Shown: positions 8,607-14,875 of the stretch, in pieces | How the letters are laid out: every line of letters begins with the position of its first letter | Numbering within the stretch: the stretch's first letter is position 1 | Assembly (NCBI GenBank): GCA_002336675.1 | Contig: DDEI01000026.1 | Coordinates: forward strand, 6,357 to 21,231 | DNA: 14,875 nt | Direction: 5' to 3' | Source: Flavobacteriales bacterium UBA1958 | Lineage (GTDB): Bacteria; Bacteroidota; Bacteroidia; Flavobacteriales_D; Sanyastnellaceae | Translations under genes and position numbers: made by a program | Notes under the pieces: generated by a model | What the model was told of the DNA's origin: nothing | The model's database searches: none | The model's input: only the letters and a program-made list of their open reading frames with translations

Positions 8607-8614
8607 CAAAAATA
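8607..8614 (-). promoter_or_regulatory. Candidate -7 promoter element (TATTTTTG)
   Basis: On the minus strand TATTTTTG matches the Bacteroidota -7 consensus TAnnTTTG exactly and sits 18 nt before the GTG start of the 481-aa gene, which would give a very short leader. No convincing -33 TTTG/TTG is seen at the usual distance upstream, so the call rests on the -7 box and its position alone. Confidence 0.4.
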
Positions 8615-8643
8615 GATTCTTTTGATTAGATATAATAACTCTT

Positions 8644-8747
8644 TACGAAGTGCTTTAAATTAAACATTAGCAGAATGCCAAGTTTTGTATTTTTCTTCTG
8701 TCGCTAATGGATTTTACTAAAGTTCAACTTGAGTAAAGCACTCTGTG
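8644..8747. repeat. Nested imperfect inverted repeats
   Basis: Outer arms AGTGCTTTA (8649-8657) and TAAAGCACT (8734-8742) are perfect complements and can be extended weakly to 8644 and 8747. Nested inside, CATTAGCAGAA (8665-8675) pairs with TTCTG (8696-8700) plus CTAATG (8704-8709), interrupted by a three-base bulge. On the right side a third hairpin, ACTAAAG/CTTGAGT with one mismatch, lies around 8716-8734. Together they could form a branched RNA or a DNA-level structure. The element lies between the terminator of the lipoprotein gene and the start of the 481-aa gene. The mismatches and wobbles do not tell which strand would fold. I recognise no riboswitch or named repeat here. Confidence 0.45.
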
Positions 8748-8766
8748 TAATTCCGAAATATGGAAT

Positions 8767-8798
8767 AAAAAAACCTCTAGAAAGTTTCTAGAGGTTTT
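8767..8798 (-). terminator. Intrinsic terminator after the lipoprotein gene
   Basis: Stem CCTCTAGA / TCTAGAGG (8774-8781 and 8787-8794) with a five-base loop. Read on the minus strand it is followed by seven T (8773 down to 8767), and the flanking AAAA can extend the stem. It begins about 40 nt after the stop at 8840. On the plus strand only four T follow, so termination is expected mainly for leftward transcripts. Confidence 0.9.
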
Positions 8799-8839
8799 GG
8801 TCTTACTTAATGGCAAGGTAAATTATATTTTCTAATAAA

Positions 8840-10549
8840 TTAGAAATTGAACTGAGCATTGAAATCTCTGAATTCAAGGTCTTTTTTAGCCTTGTCTTTC
8901 AGGCTTTCATCCTTAGCTATAGCCGATGTAATGTTATTTATTACGCCAGCAGAATTATTACTTCTAGCAGCTATAATAGCTCTTAAGTAATCTGCTATTG
9001 CAGAATCATCATTGCTGTCAGTTATTGCTTGCGAAGCTCCTATATTATCTCCGTTTAACATTTTAACTAGTGCAGTGTTAAATGTTTCTTTTCCATTCAT
9101 GCTTTCTATTGCAGCAGAGTAATCACCATCTTGGATTTGAATAAGCCCTTTGTTATAATTCACTTCAGAGCCAGCACCAGAGGAATTACTGTAAAAGTTC
9201 ATAGCAGCTCTTCTATCTCCAGAGCGTCTAGTTAATATTCCCATGTTGTTATTGGTGATAGAATTCGTCTCAGCAGTAGTAGCTTTTTTCATATAAGTCT
9301 GAGCCATATCATTGTCTCCTTGCATGATGAAAATAGCAGCAGCATTATTGGCACATCTATAATCGTTGGTGAATTTTTCAGCACCAGCCTTGTACATTGC
9401 CAGTTTATCATTCATGTCAGAAACTAGAGTAGCAGCCTTTAATAATTCCTCTACAGTTAATGATGAAGGAGCAGAATTACCGATTTGGATAAGTTCTTCA
9501 TCAGAATAGCCAGTTTCATTATAATCGATAACTATCTGAGATCTTCTTAATTCAGGAAGAATTTGCTTTTCTATTTCTTTAAAAGTGAATGAAAGGTTTC
9601 TGATTTCTTCTTCTCTCTTGTCCTTGTCAGTATAGTCCTCTAAAAGACGAATAATTAATTGTTTATCTTCTATATCGGAGGCTTGCATTTTGGATTTAAA
9701 TCCTTCCCAGTCTTCTCCAAGAGGAACCAACGCAATTAACTCACTTTCTAATAGCTTTACTCCGGTACTTTTTAAGTACTTAGTCACTGCAGCTGCAGAG
9801 CTTTCAGCTCTTTCTTGAGCTAAATTGTCATTGAGCGTGATTTCACCTTCTGGTGAAGCGTATGCTTTAAGACTAATTTTAGTCACTTCTTTTCTTTCGT
9901 TAGTAATTAGCCCTTCTAACAGCGTTTTCATATTATTCCAATCTTCATCTTTCAACTCCTTAGAAGTGACGTTGGATTTGTTTTTACCATAATTAATTTC
10001 AGTGTCACTATTAGAAAAAGACAGAACGCGTTGGAAGTTATCCTTAGCCATAATAGGCATGTCATCGCTTTTCATTAGGTATGGGGTAGTGATAACACCA
10101 GAACCTATAACCAACGGTGCGAATGTTGCATTTTTCTTTCCCTTCTCACCATAAATCCTAAGCTCTAAAGTACCTGCGTTTGCCATAGCAGGGTCATAGT
10201 CTATCTGATCAGTGTATGTGAAACTTTTTCCGATAGCGTAAGGAATTACATCACCATTTCCAGCTGCATCTTCTCCTTGGTATTCAGTCATTTTGAAAGC
10301 TTTTTCACCACTTTCATAAACCAACACTGGAGTAGCTTCGACGCGCACTTTTTTATGAAAATACTTTTCAGGAAAAGTACCAGTAATTCCAAGGTTAACT
10401 TTGTCGCCTTTGACGATAAGCGGTTCTGGGCTACTTTTAGCTCCAAGTTCTTCTATGTGGTCTTCCATTTTCCCAAGACCTGCACATCCTACTAATAAAA
10501 GTGCTGTAACGCCAGCAAATAGTGTTGATTTCAAAATCGAATTTTTCAT
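8840..10549 (-). CDS. Lipoprotein with OmpA-like domain and TPR-like repeats
   Basis: Envelope lipoprotein of 569 aa. The N-terminus is a lipoprotein signal peptide: basic start, hydrophobic core, lipobox LVGC with the lipidated Cys22. The residues after the Cys lack the acidic run typical of Bacteroidota surface-exposed lipoproteins, so a periplasm-facing anchor is likelier. A middle region around 170-345 resembles an OmpA C-terminal domain: AYASPEG (229-235), then N-x2-LAQERAES (242-250), ending near RRSQIVIDY (335-343), with an insertion between. The usual Asp of the peptidoglycan-binding TD-x2-G motif is Ser232 here, while the RA pair (R247) is kept. Residues about 395-490 form three TPR-like helical pairs (397-423, 430-456, 461-486). 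Its exact role is unknown; a structural or scaffold role at the cell wall is inference. It lies 105 nt after accA, with its own candidate promoter and a strong terminator. The ATG start gives a correctly placed signal peptide. Confidence 0.85.
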   Translation of the reverse strand: MKNSILKSTLFAGVTALLLVGCAGLGKMEDHIEELGAKSSPEPLIVKGDKVNLGITGTFPEKYFHKKVRVEATPVLVYESGEKAFKMTEYQGEDAAGNGDVIPYAIGKSFTYTDQIDYDPAMANAGTLELRIYGEKGKKNATFAPLVIGSGVITTPYLMKSDDMPIMAKDNFQRVLSFSNSDTEINYGKNKSNVTSKELKDEDWNNMKTLLEGLITNERKEVTKISLKAYASPEGEITLNDNLAQERAESSAAAVTKYLKSTGVKLLESELIALVPLGEDWEGFKSKMQASDIEDKQLIIRLLEDYTDKDKREEEIRNLSFTFKEIEKQILPELRRSQIVIDYNETGYSDEELIQIGNSAPSSLTVEELLKAATLVSDMNDKLAMYKAGAEKFTNDYRCANNAAAIFIMQGDNDMAQTYMKKATTAETNSITNNNMGILTRRSGDRRAAMNFYSNSSGAGSEVNYNKGLIQIQDGDYSAAIESMNGKETFNTALVKMLNGDNIGASQAITDSNDDSAIADYLRAIIAARSNNSAGVINNITSAIAKDESLKDKAKKDLEFRDFNAQFNF

Positions 10550-10598
10550 TATCTATTTAATTTTTAGATACTTATAATATGTTCTTCACTTAAAGTAC

Positions 10599-10606
10599 CA
10601 AAGTTA
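10599..10606 (-). promoter_or_regulatory. Candidate -7 promoter element (TAACTTTG)
   Basis: Minus-strand TAACTTTG is an exact match to the Bacteroidota -7 consensus TAnnTTTG, 49 nt before the ATG of the lipoprotein gene and inside the 105-nt spacer behind accA. No clear -33 TTG motif is present at the expected distance. The leader between it and the ATG is A/T-rich. It would let the lipoprotein be transcribed independently of the men-rdgB-accA cluster. Confidence 0.45.
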
Positions 10607-10654
10607 AGATTATACCTTTAGTTTCTGCTATATTTTTGAATAAAACATTCACAA

Positions 10655-11611
10655 TTACTTGTTGTAAACCCCCATGTTTCCGAATTTTTTAATTCGAGCA
10701 TCTATTCTTTTTTGAGGTGTCTGAGAGCTTAAATCTCCTATGAGCTTGATAAGTTCACTTTGTACTATTCGGAAGGCTTCTTTTGGAGCAGCGTGAGCTC
10801 CGCCCAATGGCTCTTTTATAATGCCGTCTATAAGTTTGTTCTTCAGCATGTCATTCGCAGTTAACTTCAGGCAGTCTGCGGCCTCCACCTTGTGATCCCA
10901 GTTCCTCCATAGGATAGTAGAGCAGTTTTCAGGAGAAATTACAGAATACCATGAGTTCTCTAGCATCATTACTCTATCGCCGAGCCCTATTCCTAGTGCA
11001 CCTCCAGAAGCACCCTCACCTATCACTACGCAGATAAGCGGCACTTTTAGCTTTATCATTTCGAATAGGTTTCTAGCTATAGCCTCGCCTTGCCCTCTCT
11101 CCTCTGCTTCTAAGCCAGGGAAAGCTCCAGGAGTATCTATAAAAGTAACTACAGGCTTATTGAACTTTTCAGCTAGTTTCATTAACCTTAGCGCTTTTCT
11201 GTATCCTTCAGGATTTGCCATCCCGAAGTTTCTATACTGCCTAAGTTTGGTGTTGAGCCCTTTTTGCTGTCCTATAAAGCACACAGATTGGTCTCCAAGC
11301 ATCCCAAAACCACCTACCATAGCTTTATCGTCTTTTACCGTTCTGTCTCCATGGAGTTCCACGAACCTTCCTTCAGTAACAGCTTCTATATAAGACAGGG
11401 TATATGGTCTGTCTGGGTGTCTAGAAACCTGCACCTTTTGCCATGGTGTCAGTTTCTTATATATTCTTTTACGTGTGTCAGATAATTTTTGGAGTAAATC
11501 TTTTTCAGGTTTACTCATATCTAAATCACTTGCTTGGGCGATTTCACGTTGTTTTTGCAGTTGTTCCTCTAGCTCTCTAATAGGCTCTTCGAAGTCTAAA
11601 TAATTCGGCAT
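10655..11611 (-). CDS. accA: Acetyl-CoA carboxylase carboxyltransferase subunit alpha
   Basis: Alpha subunit of the carboxyltransferase half of acetyl-CoA carboxylase. With AccD it moves the carboxyl group from biotin on AccB to acetyl-CoA, giving malonyl-CoA for fatty-acid synthesis in the cytoplasm. At 318 aa it has the usual length. The family layout is visible: an N-terminal helical segment rich in Glu/Gln/Lys (7-55), the stretch FVELHGDR (83-90) followed by DDKAMVGG, RNFGMANPEGYRKALRLM (127-144), FIDTPGAFPGLEAEERGQ (157-174), the oxyanion-hole glycines in GEGASGGALGIG (198-209), and EPLGGAH (267-273). No accD, accB or accC is in the window, so the enzyme's genes are scattered. It begins with ATG 45 nt after the rdgB stop, with no promoter-like element between, suggesting co-transcription. 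Confidence 0.98.
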   Translation of the reverse strand: MPNYLDFEEPIRELEEQLQKQREIAQASDLDMSKPEKDLLQKLSDTRKRIYKKLTPWQKVQVSRHPDRPYTLSYIEAVTEGRFVELHGDRTVKDDKAMVGGFGMLGDQSVCFIGQQKGLNTKLRQYRNFGMANPEGYRKALRLMKLAEKFNKPVVTFIDTPGAFPGLEAEERGQGEAIARNLFEMIKLKVPLICVVIGEGASGGALGIGLGDRVMMLENSWYSVISPENCSTILWRNWDHKVEAADCLKLTANDMLKNKLIDGIIKEPLGGAHAAPKEAFRIVQSELIKLIGDLSSQTPQKRIDARIKKFGNMGVYNK

Positions 11612-11656
11612 GATGATTTATGTTAGAATGGGTGAAAATTACAAATCTCTTTAAAT

Positions 11657-12238
11657 CTAATCGTTATTTTCTAAAAAAGTCACAAGTTTTTGAATGGCAC
11701 GGCCTCTGTGGCTGATCTTATTCTTCTCTTCTGATGTCATTTGAGCAAAGGAAATTTCTGCTTCATCTGGTTTGAAAATAGAGTCATAACCGAATCCGTC
11801 TTCACCAGTTCGTTTAGTTAAAATAACTCCTTCAACTTTTCCTTCGAAGTTATGCTCCTCACCATTTATGATAAGACATACGGCAGTTCTAAACTGAGCG
11901 AGCCTATTGTTCCTTATAGAAAGTTCTTTTAGCAATTTAGCCATGTTGTCATCGTTATTTCTGTGAGGACCAGCATATCTGGCAGAATAAACTCCGGGTT
12001 CCATATTAAGCGATTTCACCTCTAAGCCAGTGTCATCAGAGAAACAACTCATTCCATAATTATCAGATACAAATTTGGCTTTGAGTTTAGCGTTTCCTTC
12101 GAGTGAGTCTGAGGTTTCAGGAATATCCTCTTTACAGCCTATGTCAGATAGCCCCTTAATGATATACTTATCCTTTAGTAGAGATCTAACTTCATTAAGC
12201 TTGTGTTCATTATTAGTCGCAAATACAAGTGTTTCCAT
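11657..12238 (-). CDS. rdgB: RdgB/HAM1-type non-canonical purine NTP pyrophosphatase
   Basis: Hydrolyses XTP, dITP/ITP and related deaminated purine nucleotides to monophosphate and pyrophosphate, keeping them out of DNA and RNA. At 193 aa it has the normal size. Family signatures are all present: TNN with the following Lys (T8, N9, N10, K13), SLEGNAKLKA (45-54), SDDTGLEV (67-74) with the catalytic acidic pair D68/D69, PGVYSARYAG (81-90), GFGYDSIF (148-155) and SHRGRA (176-181). The ATG at 12238 places TNN at the expected distance from the N-terminus. It lies 57-60 nt downstream of menE and 45 nt upstream of accA, all leftward, so it probably shares their transcript. A perfect 12-bp A/T palindrome (12241-12252) lies just before its start codon. 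Confidence 0.97.
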   Translation of the reverse strand: METLVFATNNEHKLNEVRSLLKDKYIIKGLSDIGCKEDIPETSDSLEGNAKLKAKFVSDNYGMSCFSDDTGLEVKSLNMEPGVYSARYAGPHRNNDDNMAKLLKELSIRNNRLAQFRTAVCLIINGEEHNFEGKVEGVILTKRTGEDGFGYDSIFKPDEAEISFAQMTSEEKNKISHRGRAIQKLVTFLENND

Positions 12239-12298
12239 AGCTTTTTAAAAAGGTGCGCGAAGTTAGGTCATAAATAGAACCTATGCTTAAACTAAAGT

Positions 12299-13333
12299 TT
12301 AAATCCGTTTGATTTTTCCAGATGCTGTCCTATCTATATACTTTACGAATCGAATTTTCCGAGGACTCCAGTAAGCGGGTAGTCTAAGTTTTAATTTTTC
12401 TAAAAATACTTTAGTTTTTTCACTTTCCCAGGCGTCACTTTCTATTACTAGCAAAGGAGTTTCGCCCAGCTCTGATTGTGTTTCCTTGGTAATATAAAAT
12501 GTTTCATTTAGCATTGTTGCAATAGTTCTTTCCAACTCCTCTGCCACTATTTTTACTCCACCAGAGTTAATCACATTATCAATTCTCCCTAGCCAGTGGA
12601 ATGAAGTCTTTGAAATTAGTTTTGTAATATCGTTGGTCAGTAGGGTTGAATTTGGGATTCGTGAACCTTCTATGCTTAATCGACCTTCTGTATTTACAGA
12701 AAATGAAATCCCATTTAATGCCTGGAAATTGGACTTTCCATCTAGTTTTTTGAGTGCTACATGAGAAGCTGTTTCGGTCATTCCGTAGGTAGAATAAGCA
12801 TGTATTTTTACGTTGCAAAGCTTATTCTCGAGAGCATCACTTACAGCGGCACCGCCGATAATTAAGTTTTTTATTTTGTTTAGCTGACTCACATCATTAT
12901 TTAGTAATTTCTGAACCTGTAGCGGAATCATTGCAGTGAAATCAAAAGAAGCTACACCTGATAGTACTGAACTTAAATTTGCCTTAGGTTCTACACAGGT
13001 GAGTTTCCATTCACCTATTATGGCACGCACAAGCATCATTTTCCCACCTATAAATCGCGATGGAATGCAGAGCAAAGCTGAGCTTCTTTTAGCTAATTTG
13101 AAATAAGCAATAGTAGCCTCTGCACTAGCTGAAAGCACTTCTCTGGAAAGTTTAATCTCTTTGGGAATACCAGTAGACCCAGAAGTTTTTTGAATCAGCG
13201 AACCATCTAAAGAATAATACCATTCTAGAAAATTAAAAATCTCTCTCTTCCATTCGGGAATTGAAGGGTCTAATTTTAAGCTAGACTGAAATTGATGTTT
13301 TACTTCTTCTATGTTTTGGAAGTCTAGAATCAT
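12299..13333 (-). CDS. menE: o-Succinylbenzoate--CoA ligase (MenE-type, short form)
   Basis: Member of the AMP-forming acyl-CoA ligase (ANL) family that activates o-succinylbenzoate with ATP and CoA in menaquinone synthesis. Numbering from the ATG at 13354, motifs are the phosphate loop TSGSTGIPK (57-65), YGMTETASHV (190-199), LGRIDNVINSGGVKI (255-269) and the C-terminal RTASGKIKRI with catalytic K347. Two starts are possible. I prefer the ATG at 13333, which overlaps the menC stop as ATGA, the classic coupled arrangement, and gives 344 aa. The ATG at 13354 would give 351 aa and a 25-nt overlap. Either way the protein is far shorter than typical ANL enzymes (about 480-500 aa): the region before the phosphate loop is only about 50 residues. 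The compact form seems usual for MenE in Bacteroidota, so I do not read it as a broken gene. Function is supported by direct linkage to menC and menA. Confidence 0.92.
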   Translation of the reverse strand: MILDFQNIEEVKHQFQSSLKLDPSIPEWKREIFNFLEWYYSLDGSLIQKTSGSTGIPKEIKLSREVLSASAEATIAYFKLAKRSSALLCIPSRFIGGKMMLVRAIIGEWKLTCVEPKANLSSVLSGVASFDFTAMIPLQVQKLLNNDVSQLNKIKNLIIGGAAVSDALENKLCNVKIHAYSTYGMTETASHVALKKLDGKSNFQALNGISFSVNTEGRLSIEGSRIPNSTLLTNDITKLISKTSFHWLGRIDNVINSGGVKIVAEELERTIATMLNETFYITKETQSELGETPLLVIESDAWESEKTKVFLEKLKLRLPAYWSPRKIRFVKYIDRTASGKIKRI

Positions 13334-14385
13334 TTGGTGTGCTTCAAATCCCATTCCTGACTTGTGTTGTAAGAGATCTGGCCATTTTTCACTGTGAGTG
13401 GTGAGTCTATATTATTAGAATAAAGTCCGCCAGTCCCTAATCCTTGTGGTAAAGGATTATTAAGCGAGCTGGTCCATTGGCTGATGGCGTTTAGGCCAAT
13501 ATTAGATTCTAACGCGGAGGTATTCCAATAGTTGATATCATTCTTATTAGCTAATGAGATCCATTCATCACTGGCTTTAAATCCCCCTAGTAAACTTGGT
13601 TTTAAAATGATGTACTGCGGCTGAATGATTTCTAGGAGTTCTTTTTTATTTTCTTTAGAGTGAACGCCTATAAGCTCCTCGTCTAGTGCTATGTCTAGTG
13701 GTGAGAACATGCATAAAGCGGCCATTTCATCCAATTGACCTTGCTTTATAGGTTGTTCTATGCTGTGAAGGTCTAGTTCAGATAATCTCACTAATTTTTC
13801 TAGAGCATCATCTAAACCAAATGCACCATTGGCATCTACTCTAATCTCTATATCACTAGCGCTGTATTCGTTTCTTATAGATTTGATGATTTCTAACTCC
13901 TGTTCGAAATCTAGTGCACCTATTTTTAGTTTTATACAGCTAAACCCTGCTGCAATTTTCTCTTTCACTTGAGATGACATAAAGGCTCTGTCACCCATCC
14001 AGACTAGTCCGTTTATAGAAAGCGGTTTCTGTTTTAGTATGAAATCTGTAGGGAATAATTCTCTCTTTCCACCTGTTTTTAAGTCTAATAAAGCTGTCTC
14101 TACTCCAAATCGTATAGCTGGGAATTTGACTAAACTTTCATGGTAATTTTCATACTCCGAAAATTTCTCTGACACGTGATTGAGTTTTTTCTCAAATGCT
14201 TCTGGATTCTCAATACTCAGGCCGGGAATAATGCTACATTCTCCTATTCCTGTCGTTCCTTTTTCATCAGTTAAACTTAAAAACCAAGTGTCCTTAGTTT
14301 TTAATTCATCTCTACTGGTTTTAGCCAAGAACCTGAAATCTAAGGTGTGTCTTACTAGTTTGGTTTTTAGTTTAGAAGACGTCAT
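13330..14385 (-). CDS. menC: o-Succinylbenzoate synthase
   Basis: Enolase-superfamily enzyme that dehydrates SHCHC to o-succinylbenzoate, the step before MenE in menaquinone synthesis. The 351-aa protein has an N-terminal capping domain (with GIGECSIIPGLS at 46-57) and a barrel with the full catalytic set: K152-x-K154 in KLKIG, D184 in RVDANGAF, E210 in SIEQP, D235 in ALDEE, and K262 in LKPSLLGGF. D184, E210 and D235 are the magnesium ligands by family knowledge, and K154 and K262 the catalytic lysines. The ATG at 14385 lies inside the last codons of menA (14-nt overlap) and its TGA overlaps the menE start, so the three genes are tightly coupled. The superfamily also includes dipeptide epimerases and muconate cycloisomerases; the men neighbours decide the call. 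Confidence 0.95.
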   Translation of the reverse strand: MTSSKLKTKLVRHTLDFRFLAKTSRDELKTKDTWFLSLTDEKGTTGIGECSIIPGLSIENPEAFEKKLNHVSEKFSEYENYHESLVKFPAIRFGVETALLDLKTGGKRELFPTDFILKQKPLSINGLVWMGDRAFMSSQVKEKIAAGFSCIKLKIGALDFEQELEIIKSIRNEYSASDIEIRVDANGAFGLDDALEKLVRLSELDLHSIEQPIKQGQLDEMAALCMFSPLDIALDEELIGVHSKENKKELLEIIQPQYIILKPSLLGGFKASDEWISLANKNDINYWNTSALESNIGLNAISQWTSSLNNPLPQGLGTGGLYSNNIDSPLTVKNGQISYNTSQEWDLKHTK

Positions 14386-14875
14386 ATACAGTAATAAATT
14401 GAAAAATGAATAACATTAGAAACGTACCAAAGGTAGTAAGTGCTACCTTTTTCAATTCTGGGTCCAGGAGCTGTTCATTTTTTGTATGCTTCACTTTATT
14501 TAAGTGTTTTCCCAATGCTGTAGGAATTAGAAATACGAGAAGGGCAAACCAAATCAAGAGGGGCGACAAGTATAAAAACACAGCCAGAGAGATCATTCCT
14601 GAGACAATTAGAAAGAAATGAAATCCTTTGGCCTTCTCTAGTCCTAGCTTTACCACGATAGTATTTTTACCATGAAGCTTATCGTTTTTATGGTCTCTGA
14701 GATTATTTAAGTTCAGTACAGCCGAAGAAAATACGCCTACTGTATAAGCAGGAAGAAGAGCTGACCAATGAAAAGTCCCACTCAGTAAATAATCAGTTCC
14801 TACTACGCCCACCAGGCCGAAAAACACAAAAACAAACACATCTCCAAGACCTGAATAACCATAAGGGTTCTTTCC
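14372..14875 (-). CDS. menA: 1,4-Dihydroxy-2-naphthoate polyprenyltransferase, C-terminal part (5' end outside window)
   Basis: UbiA-family membrane enzyme that attaches the polyprenyl chain to 1,4-dihydroxy-2-naphthoate, giving demethylmenaquinone. The frame stays open to the right edge, so the coding sequence continues beyond the window. The residues before the GTG at 14839 read GKNPYGYSGLGD, a conserved MenA motif, so that GTG is internal and not the start. The second polar signature NNLRDHKNDKLHGKNT is clear, with the Asp residues that bind the prenyl diphosphate through magnesium; the first Asp-rich motif lies off the window. Hydrophobic stretches consistent with about five transmembrane helices follow. 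It is the most upstream men gene visible, overlaps menC by 14 nt and defines the operon as menaquinone-specific. Confidence 0.96.
   Translation of the reverse strand, partial: GKNPYGYSGLGDVFVFVFFGLVGVVGTDYLLSGTFHWSALLPAYTVGVFSSAVLNLNNLRDHKNDKLHGKNTIVVKLGLEKAKGFHFFLIVSGMISLAVFLYLSPLLIWFALLVFLIPTALGKHLNKVKHTKNEQLLDPELKKVALTTFGTFLMLFIFQFITVYDVF

Noticed and set aside
12241..12252. Palindrome CTTTTTAAAAAG before rdgB as an operator
   Set aside because: It contains only A/T apart from the end bases, is frequent by chance in such DNA and lies too close to the start codon to assign a role without further support.
12579..12818. Overlapping minus-strand frame within menE
   Set aside because: It is an alternative frame of menE without recognisable protein features.
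14372..14839. A GTG at 14839 as the start of the membrane protein gene
   Set aside because: The frame continues upstream to the window edge and encodes the conserved MenA motif GYSGLGD directly before this GTG, so the codon is internal and the gene is cut by the window.

Overview
The window looks like a chromosomal segment of a member of the Bacteroidota. Three things point there: the RpoB/RpoC sequence type, arginine in rpoB/rpoC written overwhelmingly as AGA, and A-rich start regions without clear Shine-Dalgarno sequences, together with matches to the Bacteroidota -7 promoter element (TAnnTTTG). I cannot fix class or genus. No tRNA, rRNA, CRISPR array, transposase or phage gene is visible; this is mostly core-genome DNA.

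Plus strand, 1-6835: the 3' part of rpoB (the reading frame enters from the left edge at the rifampicin-binding region), a 93-nt spacer holding a strong hairpin, complete rpoC, and a textbook intrinsic terminator. 6836-7142 is a 307-nt gap without a gene. It contains a rod-like inverted-repeat fold (6893-6998) that could be a small structured RNA; a 6S-type RNA is one hypothesis.

Minus strand, 7143-14875: all genes run leftward. From upstream (right) to downstream (left): menA (5' end beyond the window), menC and menE overlap or nearly abut and form a menaquinone-biosynthesis operon; rdgB (nucleotide-pool cleaning) and accA (fatty-acid precursor supply) follow at short spacing and probably belong to the same transcript. 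A TPR/OmpA-like lipoprotein gene comes next, with its own candidate -7 box and a strong terminator behind it. After a 250-nt gap with nested inverted repeats, a well-conserved 481-aa protein of unknown function has its own candidate -7 box and runs convergently into the rpoC terminator region.

Most genes are ordinary housekeeping. The items that deserve attention are non-coding: the candidate RNA after rpoC, the UUCG-capped hairpin between rpoB and rpoC, and the nested repeats at 8644-8747. On the protein side, the unknown 481-aa family and the lipoprotein with an altered OmpA-like motif stand out.
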